Below are positions 19,029 to 27,549 of a DNA stretch of 64,000 nt, piece after piece (the stretch's first letter is position 1; each line of letters opens with the position of its first letter). The position numbers were made by a program, and so were the translations under genes. The DNA is taken from the NCBI RefSeq assembly GCF_900492205.1, contig NZ_UEYQ01000017.1, positions 1 through 64,000 of the forward strand, written 5' to 3'. The notes below the pieces were generated by a model. That model had not been told where the DNA came from and did no database searches. It saw only the letters and a list, made by a program, of their open reading frames with translations. This stretch comes from Ciceribacter sp. T2.26MG-112.2 (lineage in GTDB: Bacteria; Pseudomonadota; Alphaproteobacteria; Rhizobiales; Rhizobiaceae).

Positions 19029-19588
19029 CCGCGCGCTTCGACGTTGAAACGACCCCGATCGAAGGCCTGCTGATCCTCAAGCGTCGGCGCATCGCCGACG
19101 AGCGGGGACATATCTCGCGCCTGTTCTGTGCCGAGGAGCTGGCCGAAATCGGCTGGCGCGGGCCGGTCGCCCAGGTCAACGAGAGCGCCTCGCGCTTTGC
19201 CGGTACCGTTCGCGGCATGCACTTCCAGACCCCACCCTTCGGCGAGGTCAAGCTCGTGACCTGCCTTGCCGGCCGCATCCTGGACGTTGCGGTCGACCTG
19301 AGACACGGCTCGCCGACTTTTCTCGAACATGTCGCGGTGGAACTCTCGGCCGACAATGCCGGCTCCTTCTTCATCCCCGAGGGATTCGCCCATGGCTTCC
19401 AGGCGCTGAGCGACGATGTGCGGATGATCTACGCCCATTCCGCCCCCTATCGCGCCGAGGCGGAGGGGGGCTTGAGCCCGACCGATCCGCGGCTCGCCAT
19501 CGCCTGGCCCTTGCCTGTCGCGCACCTGTCGCCGCGCGACGCGGGCCATCCGCTACTTGGCGCCGACTACCGAGGACTTGCCGCATGA
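19025..19588 (+). CDS. dTDP-4-dehydrorhamnose 3,5-epimerase family (RmlC-like)
   Basis: A cupin-fold sugar epimerase of 187 residues. VRGMHFQTPP carries the catalytic histidine region, followed by KLVTCLAGRILDVAVDLR, GSPTF and FIPEGFAHGFQAL. Next to rfbF/rfbG it should act on a CDP-4-keto-6-deoxyhexose rather than a dTDP sugar, giving C3/C5 epimerisation. It overlaps rfbG upstream (ATGA) and the methyltransferase downstream (ATGA), showing a compact operon. Confidence 0.9.
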   Translation: MTARFDVETTPIEGLLILKRRRIADERGHISRLFCAEELAEIGWRGPVAQVNESASRFAGTVRGMHFQTPPFGEVKLVTCLAGRILDVAVDLRHGSPTFLEHVAVELSADNAGSFFIPEGFAHGFQALSDDVRMIYAHSAPYRAEAEGGLSPTDPRLAIAWPLPVAHLSPRDAGHPLLGADYRGLAA

Positions 19589-20814
19589 AGTGTCGCCACT
19601 GCCAGTCGCAGGACATGGGTCCCTTCCTCGACCTCGGCACGGCGCCGCCGTCGAATTCCTATGTGCGAAAGGCGGATCTGGGGAAGCCGGAACTCTGGTA
19701 TCCGCTGGTGATCCGGGTCTGCAACGAATGCCTGCTGGTGCAGACCGAGGACTTCGCATCGCGCGAAACCTTCTTTTCCGAGAGCTACGCTTATTTCAGT
19801 TCGTTCTCGACCTCCTGGCTCGGCCATGCCGAAGCCTATGTCGCGGCCATGGCGGAGCGCTTCGGGCTGGATGCCTCATCCCGCGTCGTCGAAATCGCCG
19901 CCAATGACGGCTATCTGCTGCAATATGTGAAGGCCCGCGGCATTCCCTGCCTCGGCGTCGAGCCGACCGCGAGCACCGCGGCTGCGGCGCGCGAAAAGGG
20001 TATCGAGATCGTCGAGGACTTCTTCGGCGTCGAACTCGCCGCCCGCCTTGCATCCGACGGCTGGGGTGCCGACCTGATGGCGGCCAACAACGTGCTTGCC
20101 CATGTGCCCGACATCAACGATTTCGTCGCCGGCTTTGCCCGGCTGCTGAAGCCGGCAGGCGTTGCCACCTTCGAATTTCCCCATCTGCTCAACATGGTCA
20201 CGGAAGCGCAGTTCGACACCGCCTATCACGAGCACTACTCCTACCTCTCGCTTATCGCCGTCGAGCGGATCTTTGCCGCAAACGGCCTGCGCGTCTTCGA
20301 TGTCGATACCACGCCCTGGCATGGCGGGAGCCTGAGGGTCTTTGCCGACCGCGCCGATACGGCAGCCCACCCGTTAAGCGAAAGCGTTGCGGCCATGCTT
20401 GCCACGGAGACGGCAGCCGGCATGCGCGACGAGGCCTTCTATGCCGGCTTCCAGGCGACCGCCCAGCGCGTGCGCAACGACTTCGTGGAATTCCTGATCG
20501 ACTGCCAGCGCCAGGGCCTCAAGGTCGCCGCCTATGGGGCGGCGGCCAAGGGCAACACGCTTTTGAACTTTGCCGGCGTGAAGCCGGATCTGCTTTCCTT
20601 TGTCGTCGACAAGAACCCGGCCAAGCAGGGAACCTTCCTGCCGGGCAGCCGGATCCCGATCGTCTCCGAGGACGTCCTGAAATCGGAAAAGCCTGAAAGG
20701 GTAGTGATACTGCCATGGAATCTTCAGACAGAAATCAAGCGACAGCTTTCGTATATCACCGGCTGGGATGGGAAGTTCGTGACGGCGGTGCCGAACCTGA
20801 CGGTGCATCCCTAG
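19585..20814 (+). CDS. Sugar C-methyltransferase with N-terminal zinc-binding domain
   Basis: Looks like the NDP-hexose C-methyltransferase family (TylC3-like). N-terminal zinc domain with CRHC at residues 3-6 and CNEC near 49-52; SAM-binding Rossmann part VVEIAANDGYLLQYV; HVPDINDFV; and a C-terminal domain with KVAAYGAAAKGNTLLNF and DKNPAKQG. Members add a methyl group to a carbon of a keto-deoxysugar, which fits its place after a dehydratase and epimerase. The C-terminal YGAAAKG module resembles a segment found at the N-termini of the two FkbM proteins nearby. Confidence 0.88.
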   Translation: MKCRHCQSQDMGPFLDLGTAPPSNSYVRKADLGKPELWYPLVIRVCNECLLVQTEDFASRETFFSESYAYFSSFSTSWLGHAEAYVAAMAERFGLDASSRVVEIAANDGYLLQYVKARGIPCLGVEPTASTAAAAREKGIEIVEDFFGVELAARLASDGWGADLMAANNVLAHVPDINDFVAGFARLLKPAGVATFEFPHLLNMVTEAQFDTAYHEHYSYLSLIAVERIFAANGLRVFDVDTTPWHGGSLRVFADRADTAAHPLSESVAAMLATETAAGMRDEAFYAGFQATAQRVRNDFVEFLIDCQRQGLKVAAYGAAAKGNTLLNFAGVKPDLLSFVVDKNPAKQGTFLPGSRIPIVSEDVLKSEKPERVVILPWNLQTEIKRQLSYITGWDGKFVTAVPNLTVHP

Positions 20815-20962
20815 ACGCGCCGCAGCCGAAGCGCGATGCCCCGACGATAGCGGTAGCAACCCCGCCCTTGCGCGGGCCGCTTCGCCCGGAGTGAAAAGCC
20901 CGGAGTTGCAAACCCGGCGGTCAACAAGCGGAGCCGCGGAAGCACCCGAAGCGGAGAAGACT

Positions 20963-22240
20963 ATGGCTCGAAACATGCGTCTGTCGATCTGCGTCCCCTC
21001 GCGCAATCGCCAATATTACTTCCAGAAGACCATCGAAGGCCTGCTGCGCAGCAAGCGCGACGACCTGGAATTCGTGCTTGTCGACAATTCCGACGATCCG
21101 TCGGTGATGAACGACTACATGCGCGCCCATGAAGGCGACCCGCGCATCGTCTACCTGCCGTCCGCCGAGCGCACCCTGCCGATGATCGAGAACTGGGAAC
21201 GCACGCTCGCCGCCGCGACCGGCGACTGGGTGACCGTGATCGGTGACGACGACTTCATCGATCCGGACGTCATGACGGTGCTGAAGAAGGTGGTTGCGGT
21301 CAATCCGGAAACCGAGGCCTTTGCCTGGAGCGTCGTGGCCTATAGCTGGCCTTCGCCGGACCAGAAGAGCACCAGCATACACGTGCCGTTCAATTCCTTC
21401 GTTGTGAAGGTGCCGCGCGAACAGCTGTTGAAGCGCATGTTCGGCTGGTATGAGGCGACCACCGTTCCGACCTCGGGCTATTCGATCTACCATTCGGCGG
21501 TGTCCCGCGATCTGCTCGACCGGATCCGGCGGAAATACGGCGGACGTTATTTCGAGCATCCGGTCATCGACTACGACATGGCGATGAAGGTGATGGTCGA
21601 GGGCAAGCACTTCGCCTTCTGCCAGCGGACCTTTTCCGTCATGGGAAGCTGTCCGGAGAGCAATTCCTATTCGATCGGCAAGCTCGCCGACATCAAGAGG
21701 AAGGTCGACATCTTCATGGCCGAGCTCGGCCGCAATTTCGACGACGATCCTCTTTTGAAGGACTTTCCGTTCCAGAGTATATTGGGCGTGACGGCATCGA
21801 TCGGGATCTGCCAGCAATGGTTCCGCGCCAAGTACAAGCTGACCTATGACGGCTGGGAAAAGAACTTCGCCAGATCGTGCGCCTTCAACACCGAGATGTT
21901 CCGCGACGAGGAATCGTTCAACATCGTCCGCGACGGCTACAGGACAGCATTCAAGAACTGGCGCCGGGGAAAGTTCCTCGAACATTTCCAGCCGGTGTTC
22001 AAGGATGCGCGCTATGGCCTGCAACTCAGCGGCTCGAATGTGACGGGGACCTTCATCCGCTCCGACATCGCCGGTGTGACGACACCGGTGGAATTGCTCG
22101 ACGTCATCAACGGCATGATCCGCCCGGCCGATCAGGTCGAGGTACGTCCGGACGGCCTGCGTTTTCCCTGGGAAGAGGAAATGCTGACGCCGGTCGGCGA
22201 GAAGCGGCCGATCCAGACGATGCAGAAGCGCGTCGCCTGA
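20963..22240 (+). CDS. Glycosyltransferase family 2
   Basis: Inverting GT-A glycosyltransferase, cytosolic face of the membrane. Starts MRLSICVPSRNRQYYFQKTI; has VLVDNSDD and a metal-binding GDDDFIDPD after TGDWVTVI. ATG at 20963 is chosen for its GGAGAAG ribosome site; the open frame extends upstream into a GC-rich hairpin region. The acceptor domain contains GYSIYHSAVSRDLLDRI. A second protein at 28.8-29.9 kb is a clear distant paralogue. Sugar and acceptor are unknown. Confidence 0.85.
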   Translation: MARNMRLSICVPSRNRQYYFQKTIEGLLRSKRDDLEFVLVDNSDDPSVMNDYMRAHEGDPRIVYLPSAERTLPMIENWERTLAAATGDWVTVIGDDDFIDPDVMTVLKKVVAVNPETEAFAWSVVAYSWPSPDQKSTSIHVPFNSFVVKVPREQLLKRMFGWYEATTVPTSGYSIYHSAVSRDLLDRIRRKYGGRYFEHPVIDYDMAMKVMVEGKHFAFCQRTFSVMGSCPESNSYSIGKLADIKRKVDIFMAELGRNFDDDPLLKDFPFQSILGVTASIGICQQWFRAKYKLTYDGWEKNFARSCAFNTEMFRDEESFNIVRDGYRTAFKNWRRGKFLEHFQPVFKDARYGLQLSGSNVTGTFIRSDIAGVTTPVELLDVINGMIRPADQVEVRPDGLRFPWEEEMLTPVGEKRPIQTMQKRVA

Positions 22241-22268
22241 AGACAGGCAGCGGGTTTCTTTCCGGATA

Positions 22269-22302
22269 CGACAAGGCCGCGGTCACGACCGCGGCCTTGT
22301 CG
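22269..22302. terminator. Bidirectional hairpin terminator
   Basis: A perfect 16-bp inverted repeat, CGACAAGGCCGCGGTC against GACCGCGGCCTTGTCG, separated by two bases, followed by TTTGT. It lies between two converging genes (GT2 and the CmcI-type gene), exactly where a shared terminator is expected. The T-run is short on the plus side. Confidence 0.75.
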
Positions 22303-22328
22303 TTTGTAAACTCCGCAGTTGCGAAGGC

Positions 22329-23141
22329 TCAGACGCGCTTCAGGAAGCCGTCCGGCGAGGCCGTGATGGTGATCTTGTTCTCGATCGTCTTGTCATAGGC
22401 GAATTTCAGCGGCTCGCCGTCGCGTGCCGTGCGGCCTTCGCTCTCCAGCCGCTTCATGTATTCCCACACCGCGGTCTTCGGATTGTCGCCCTTGCCCCAG
22501 GGGCGGTCGGCGCACATGTCGGCCGGCAGGTCCTCGACGCCGGTGTCCCAGACGACGCAATAGGAGCCCTTCGAGGTGAGCGGCGCATAGAGCTCGAGTT
22601 CGGCGAGCACGTGTTCGTGCGTGTGGTTGGAATCGAGGAAGACCATGACCCGGTCATAACCTTCGGCATGCGCCTTGACCTGGGCAAAGACGTCGTCGGC
22701 GACCGAGGAGCCCTGGATGGTGTGGATCTTGTGGGTCAGCGGATGGGCTTCGATCGCGGCGCGATTGTGCGCGCGGATGTCGATGTCGACGCCCACCACC
22801 TTGCGGCGGCTGGCCTTCGGATCGAGCACGGTTCCCGCCTGCACGGCGTCGCAATAATCGAGCATGGCCAGCATCGATGCGCTCATCACCAGCGAGCCGC
22901 CATGGGCGATGCCGGTCTCGATGACGAGGTCGGGACGGCAGGTCCAGATCAGTTCCTGGATCGCATAGGTATCCTGCGGGACCTGGATGATCGGCCGACC
23001 GAGCCAGGTGAAGTTCTGCGCATAACGGTGGCGGATCGATTCCCGCACCCAGATGTTCGACAGGCCGATGAAATCCCGGTCCTCGCCGATTTCCCGGATA
23101 TTGTTGGCGACGTAGTCGCGGAAGTGTTCGACAGGATCCAT
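22329..23141 (-). CDS. Cephalosporin hydroxylase (CmcI) family protein
   Basis: Member of the CmcI/rhamnosyl O-methyltransferase family, which has a SAM-binding Rossmann fold. Seen: QELIWTCRPDLVIETGIAHGG (SAM-binding loop GIAHGGS), VVGVDIDIRAHN, VFLDSNHTHEHVLAELE and YCVVWDTGVED. In polysaccharide loci such proteins usually act as sugar O-methyltransferases, so the name from cephalosporin biosynthesis should not be taken as function. It lies about 25 bases downstream of the FkbM pair on the same strand and is likely the last gene of that operon. Confidence 0.85.
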   Translation of the reverse strand: MDPVEHFRDYVANNIREIGEDRDFIGLSNIWVRESIRHRYAQNFTWLGRPIIQVPQDTYAIQELIWTCRPDLVIETGIAHGGSLVMSASMLAMLDYCDAVQAGTVLDPKASRRKVVGVDIDIRAHNRAAIEAHPLTHKIHTIQGSSVADDVFAQVKAHAEGYDRVMVFLDSNHTHEHVLAELELYAPLTSKGSYCVVWDTGVEDLPADMCADRPWGKGDNPKTAVWEYMKRLESEGRTARDGEPLKFAYDKTIENKITITASPDGFLKRV

Positions 23142-23166
23142 GGGTAACTCCTCTTGAATGGCCGCT

Positions 23167-24261
23167 TCACTCTGCCCAGGCGTAAAGCACGGTTTCCATG
23201 AGTTGCGGGGAATGGTGGCGCAGGGCGAACCGGTAGTCCGGCACCAGCGATTTCAGATAGCTCGAGATTTGCGGTATGTCGGACGGATAGTGATAGACGC
23301 AGATGGCAAGCTTCGGCCGATAGCGCGCGATCGTCTGAGCCGCCCCCTTGAGCAAGGCCATCTCCATGCCTTCGACATCCGCCTTGATGAATGTGGCCGG
23401 TGCGCCGTCCAGGTAGCGGTCGAGCGAGGTCACGCTGACGGCGCCCACGTCCGCGCCCGCGGCCGTGCCGAGTGCCAGGCTCTGCAACTGTCCGCTCTGG
23501 CTGGCGCTCGCCATTTGCGCCTCGCCGGCGCCAAGGCCGCTGCGGTTGATGACGATCGCCTCCGGATCGAGCGCCCATTCCTCGACGAGCCGGTCGGTCC
23601 TCGTCTTCAGCGCGCGATGCTGGCGCGCACCGGGCTCGAAGGCATGGATCTTGGCGAACACGCCGTAGTGGGTCCAGATGAAGCGCTCGACGCTGTCGCC
23701 GACATAGGCGCCGGCATCGATGAAGACCTCCTTCTCCACGCCGCAAAAGCGCGGCAGGCAGAAATACTGGTCCTTCTCGAACACCGCCTCGCAATAGGAT
23801 TTCTCGCCCGTCAGCATGGCCGCCAGGACGGCGCGCAGCACGTCGCGTGAGCGCGTGTCGTCCAGAAGCTCGTGGACCGCCGCGAAGGCCTCGAAATGCA
23901 GCGCGGCGTAGAACGCGTCGAAGGACAGGCCGGGAAAGCCGAGCGTTTCGAGCCTGGCGCTGACCGGGCCGATCGCATGGCGCGCGGTGATGAGCGTCAG
24001 TTCAGGAGCTATCTCCCCGATCGCTTCCGGGGCATGGACGGGCAGGTCCTGGAACTGGGAGCCCGCGCGGTCGGGATTGCCGTCGAAGCAGGCGACGAGG
24101 TCGAAGCCGTTGTCCTTCAGCCAGGAACAGGCCCAGGCGCCGAGGAAGCCGGTGCCGTAGATCGCCGTTTTCGGACGCTGCGGATTGGGCAACGACAGCG
24201 CGAAGGCGCGGATGTCGGCTGAGGTGCGGGCAAGCTGGTCGAGGCTCGGAATGATGGTCAT
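23167..24261 (-). CDS. FkbM family methyltransferase with N-terminal Rossmann module
   Basis: Probable SAM-dependent O-methyltransferase. Residues about 28-80 form a nucleotide-binding-like module (TAIYGTGFLGAWACSWLKD, CFDGNPDRAG). The FkbM catalytic part begins near 180: VFIDAGAYVGDSVERF, IHAFEPG, VTSLDRYL and FIKADVEGMEMALLKGA. Start at 24261 (GGAAG upstream) overlaps the stop of the next-upstream gene as ATGA; the longer frame is less likely. It is paralogous in layout to its neighbour. Confidence 0.85.
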   Translation of the reverse strand: MTIIPSLDQLARTSADIRAFALSLPNPQRPKTAIYGTGFLGAWACSWLKDNGFDLVACFDGNPDRAGSQFQDLPVHAPEAIGEIAPELTLITARHAIGPVSARLETLGFPGLSFDAFYAALHFEAFAAVHELLDDTRSRDVLRAVLAAMLTGEKSYCEAVFEKDQYFCLPRFCGVEKEVFIDAGAYVGDSVERFIWTHYGVFAKIHAFEPGARQHRALKTRTDRLVEEWALDPEAIVINRSGLGAGEAQMASASQSGQLQSLALGTAAGADVGAVSVTSLDRYLDGAPATFIKADVEGMEMALLKGAAQTIARYRPKLAICVYHYPSDIPQISSYLKSLVPDYRFALRHHSPQLMETVLYAWAE

Positions 24262-25493
24262 TGCCGTTCTTCCGGTATGGCGTAGACGACGGCGCCGGTG
24301 CCGCACCAGCTGTGCAGCCTAAACAGGAAACGGTAGCCGTCGAGATTGTCCATTAGCCAGGCGGGCGTCGCCTGAATGCCGTCCGCATCATGATAGACCG
24401 TTGCGGCAATGATCGGGCGATATTTGCGCAAGGTGGCGATCCCGCCCTTGAGAGCGGCGAGTTCACCGCCTTCGAGATGCAGCTTGACGAAGCTTGGGGC
24501 AGCGCCAAGCGCGTCGAGCGTCTGGGTCGCGCGCTCGTTCGTTCCGGTGGGCGATATCTGCGAGGCATAGCCGAGGCCTTGGTGGAAGCGGACCGTGCGG
24601 CGCTCGCTGTCGAGCAGCGCATCGCGGATGGTGATGCGGTTTCGCTCATCCGGGGCGAAGTCGCCGATCGTTCGCTCGAGCACGGCACGGCTCTCGTCGT
24701 CCGGCTCGATGGCGAGAATGAAAGCAAATTTCCCGGCGGTTTCCGCGATGAAGCGCGTGACGACACTGCCGTGATGGGCGCCGGCATCGAGGAAGCGTTC
24801 GTCCGGCCGAAGCACTTCGAGGATCGGCGGAATGAAGAAACGGTTGTCGATCGTCACCGGCGCGCCGTCGAAGCTCCATTCCTGCCGAAGGCGTCGCCAG
24901 GCGATGAACTGCAGATGGTGCGCGCGCGACAGGTCGTCGTCCCAGACCGAGAGGACCGCACCGATGGACTGGACGTCATCGTCGCAGAAGGGTTCGGCGA
25001 ACCAGCCGTTCGACAGCGGGTGGCGGTCGCGGAAGCTCTCGGCGATGTCGTAGAAGGGCACGATGTCGCGCCAGCCGGCAGCCGCAAGGGCGGCCTGGAG
25101 CGGCACATAGGGGCTGGTGACGATGCTGACCGCGAGCATGGCCCGCCTCTTGGTGTCCATATCGACGGCGTCGGGATGGACGAGCCGGGTGCCGGTCCAT
25201 TCGCCACTGGCCGCGAGGGCCTCGGCATTGCGGTCGACGACCAGGTCGAAATCCTCGCCCACGGCGCGCAGATGGTCGCGCGCCAGCCGCCCGAGATTGC
25301 CGGCCCCATAGAGCGCCAGCGGCTGGCGCGGGATGACAGGTCGCGGCGCGGATGGATCGTCAGCGATGTCGCGGAGAAGGGTAAGCGACGCAGACCGGTC
25401 GGGCAGGGAGCCGAAGGCACGGGCGATCACCGCCGGTCGATCCGGCGATGCCGCGACCGGCGTCTGCGCCCCTGTCTGCTTGGCTTCGATCAT
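24258..25493 (-). CDS. FkbM family methyltransferase with N-terminal Rossmann module
   Basis: Second FkbM-type protein, about 411 residues. N-terminal module LALYGAGNLGRLARDHLR with VVDRNAEALA, a linker, then RFLDAGAHHGSVVTRF (SAM loop), LAIEPDDESR, TLDAL and FVKLHLEGGELAALKGG. The acidic pair after the lysine differs slightly from the neighbour's KADVEGME. The ATG used has ACGGA upstream; a TTG four codons earlier is also possible. First gene of a three-gene minus-strand operon (FkbM, FkbM, CmcI-type), probably decorating glycan residues with methyl groups. Confidence 0.83.
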   Translation of the reverse strand: MIEAKQTGAQTPVAASPDRPAVIARAFGSLPDRSASLTLLRDIADDPSAPRPVIPRQPLALYGAGNLGRLARDHLRAVGEDFDLVVDRNAEALAASGEWTGTRLVHPDAVDMDTKRRAMLAVSIVTSPYVPLQAALAAAGWRDIVPFYDIAESFRDRHPLSNGWFAEPFCDDDVQSIGAVLSVWDDDLSRAHHLQFIAWRRLRQEWSFDGAPVTIDNRFFIPPILEVLRPDERFLDAGAHHGSVVTRFIAETAGKFAFILAIEPDDESRAVLERTIGDFAPDERNRITIRDALLDSERRTVRFHQGLGYASQISPTGTNERATQTLDALGAAPSFVKLHLEGGELAALKGGIATLRKYRPIIAATVYHDADGIQATPAWLMDNLDGYRFLFRLHSWCGTGAVVYAIPEERQ

Positions 25494-25610
25494 TTCCGTC
25501 CGCAATCCGCCCGGCTCGTCTAAACTGCCATCCCGGATGATTCGAACAACCTGCCGGTCCGCCTGTCTTTAAAGTCATCTATCAGGGCGTGACCTTTCCC
25601 GGAGCTTGTC

Positions 25611-26507
25611 ATGACAAGGATCGTGTTGACCGGTGCCACCGGTTTCGTCGGCCGCCAGATTCATCGCCGGCTCGCCGAAGCCGGCCACGACGTCGTTCCG
25701 GTGCTCCGCCCCGGCAGCGCGGCGCGCCTGCTGGAGGGCGCCAGGGCCGAGCATGCCATCCTGACGAATGATGTCTTTGCCGAGACCGCCGACTGGTGGG
25801 CGGAACGGCTGGAGGGCGCCGATGCGGTCATCCACGCCGCCTGGTATGTCGAGCCGGGCAAATATCTCGATTCCCCGCTCAATCTCGATTGCGTCACGGG
25901 GACCCTGGCGCTCGCCCGTGGCGCCACGGAGGCCGGGATTCGTCATTTCATCGGCGTCGGCACCTGCATGGAATATCGCCTGCCGTCGGAGCGGCTGACG
26001 ATCGACGCCCCGCTCGAGCCGGCGACACTCTATGCCGCGTGTAAACTTTCCGTTTACCATATGCTGACACAGTATTTCGCGAAGACGGACGCGTCCTTCT
26101 CCTGGTGCAGGCTTTTCTACCTGTACGGCGAGGGGGAGTATCCGGCCCGTCTCGTGCCTTATATCCGCGAACGGCTTGGTCGCGGCGAAGTCGCAAGACT
26201 TTCCGCGGGAACGCAGCTTCGGGACTTTCTCGACGTGCGGCAGGCTGGGGCGATGATCGCCGATGTGGTTGAGACAGGTCAGCCTGGCGCAATCAACATT
26301 TGTTCTGGTATCCCGACGACGATACGCCAGTTGGCGGAACGGATCGCCGACGACTACGGCAGGCGCGACCTGCTGGAATTCGGAACGGCCGCGATCCATC
26401 CCTCCGATCCGGCCGCTGTCGTCGGCCTATGCAATGCGATCACTCCTACCCGAATGCCGGAGACGCTGAATGAAAGCCCAGTTGAAGCCGCGGATCAATC
26501 TCGATGA
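25611..26507 (+). CDS. NAD-dependent sugar epimerase/dehydratase
   Basis: Extended SDR of 298 residues: LTGATGFVGRQIHRRL nucleotide-binding loop, HAAWYVEPGKY, GTCMEYR and catalytic LYAACKLSVY (Tyr/Lys). The C-terminal part has RDFLDVRQAGAMIADVV and INICSG, typical of sugar-nucleotide reductases or epimerases. It may complete the deoxysugar route by reducing the 4-keto group; that is inference from location. Its 3' end overlaps the radical SAM gene by 38 bases. Confidence 0.85.
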   Translation: MTRIVLTGATGFVGRQIHRRLAEAGHDVVPVLRPGSAARLLEGARAEHAILTNDVFAETADWWAERLEGADAVIHAAWYVEPGKYLDSPLNLDCVTGTLALARGATEAGIRHFIGVGTCMEYRLPSERLTIDAPLEPATLYAACKLSVYHMLTQYFAKTDASFSWCRLFYLYGEGEYPARLVPYIRERLGRGEVARLSAGTQLRDFLDVRQAGAMIADVVETGQPGAINICSGIPTTIRQLAERIADDYGRRDLLEFGTAAIHPSDPAAVVGLCNAITPTRMPETLNESPVEAADQSR

Positions 26508-27549
26508 CCGGACCGCTCTCGAGACCGTCATCCCGCTCGAGACGCCCTTCATCGTCTTCATCGATCCGGCCAGCTCCTGCAATTTCAAGTGCACCTTCTG
26601 CCCGACCGGCCATCGCCAGCTGATCGCCGACACAGGCCGCTATCAGGGCGCGATGAAATATGACGTCTTCACCAAGGCGATCGACGACCTGGGCGCTTTC
26701 GGCAAGCCGATCAAGGTGCTTCGCATGTACAAGGACGGCGAGCCCTTCCTCAACAAGCGCCTCGCCGACATGATCGCTTATGCCAAGAAGAGCGGTTACG
26801 TCGACTATATCGACACCACCACCAACGGCACCTTCCTGACGCCGGAGCGCCTCGCGCCGGTGATCGAGGCCGGCCTCGACAAGATCAACATCTCCGTCGA
26901 CGGCATGACCCGTGAAACCTACCAGGAGTTCACCGGCTTCGACTTCGACTTCGACAAGTTCGTCGAGGGCGTGAAGTGGCTGGACGCCAACAAGGGCGAC
27001 ATGGAAGTGTCGATCAAGATCCCCGGCGAACTCATTACAGAGGCGCAGCGGCAGGAATTCTTCGACACCTTCGGCGATTATTGCGACCGCATCTTCATCG
27101 AGAATTTCGCGCCCTGCTGGCCCGAATTCGACGTCGAGGAGCGCTCGGGCATCAAGATCGGTGACGTCGGCATCTATCAGCAGGCACTGAAGCCCACCGA
27201 TACCTGTCCCTATATCTTCTACGCCATGAGCGTGAACGCCGACGGCCTCGTCTCGTCCTGCTTCCTCGACTGGGGCCGCAAGCTGATCATCGGCGACGTG
27301 CGCACCACACCGCTCAGCCAGATCTGGAACTCCGATGCGATGAACGCGCTGCGCCTGCAGCACCTCGAAGGGCGTCGTTGCGAGAACAAGGTCTGCGGCA
27401 GCTGCGGCCAGCTGACCCACTGCCTGCCGGACAACATCGACGACCACCGCGAAATGCTGCTCGAGCGGTTCCGCGAGAAGGTGACGATCAACCCGGCCGT
27501 CAAGGCGCCGGGCGGTCTCAAGCCGATGGCTCCCATCGCCGCCGAATGA
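26470..27549 (+). CDS. Radical SAM/SPASM domain protein
   Basis: A 4Fe-4S radical SAM enzyme. The cluster motif CNFKCTFC (C-x3-C-x2-C) lies near residue 37; the TIM-barrel part continues with KVLRMYKDGEPFLNKRLADM and INISVDGMTRETY. A C-terminal SPASM region holds extra cysteines (CPYIFYAMSVNADGLVSSC, then CENKVCGSCGQLTHC) for auxiliary clusters. Family members modify peptides or sugars; a polysaccharide locus suggests sugar radical chemistry. Its stop overlaps the next start as ATGA. Confidence 0.9.
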   Translation: MKAQLKPRINLDDRTALETVIPLETPFIVFIDPASSCNFKCTFCPTGHRQLIADTGRYQGAMKYDVFTKAIDDLGAFGKPIKVLRMYKDGEPFLNKRLADMIAYAKKSGYVDYIDTTTNGTFLTPERLAPVIEAGLDKINISVDGMTRETYQEFTGFDFDFDKFVEGVKWLDANKGDMEVSIKIPGELITEAQRQEFFDTFGDYCDRIFIENFAPCWPEFDVEERSGIKIGDVGIYQQALKPTDTCPYIFYAMSVNADGLVSSCFLDWGRKLIIGDVRTTPLSQIWNSDAMNALRLQHLEGRRCENKVCGSCGQLTHCLPDNIDDHREMLLERFREKVTINPAVKAPGGLKPMAPIAAE

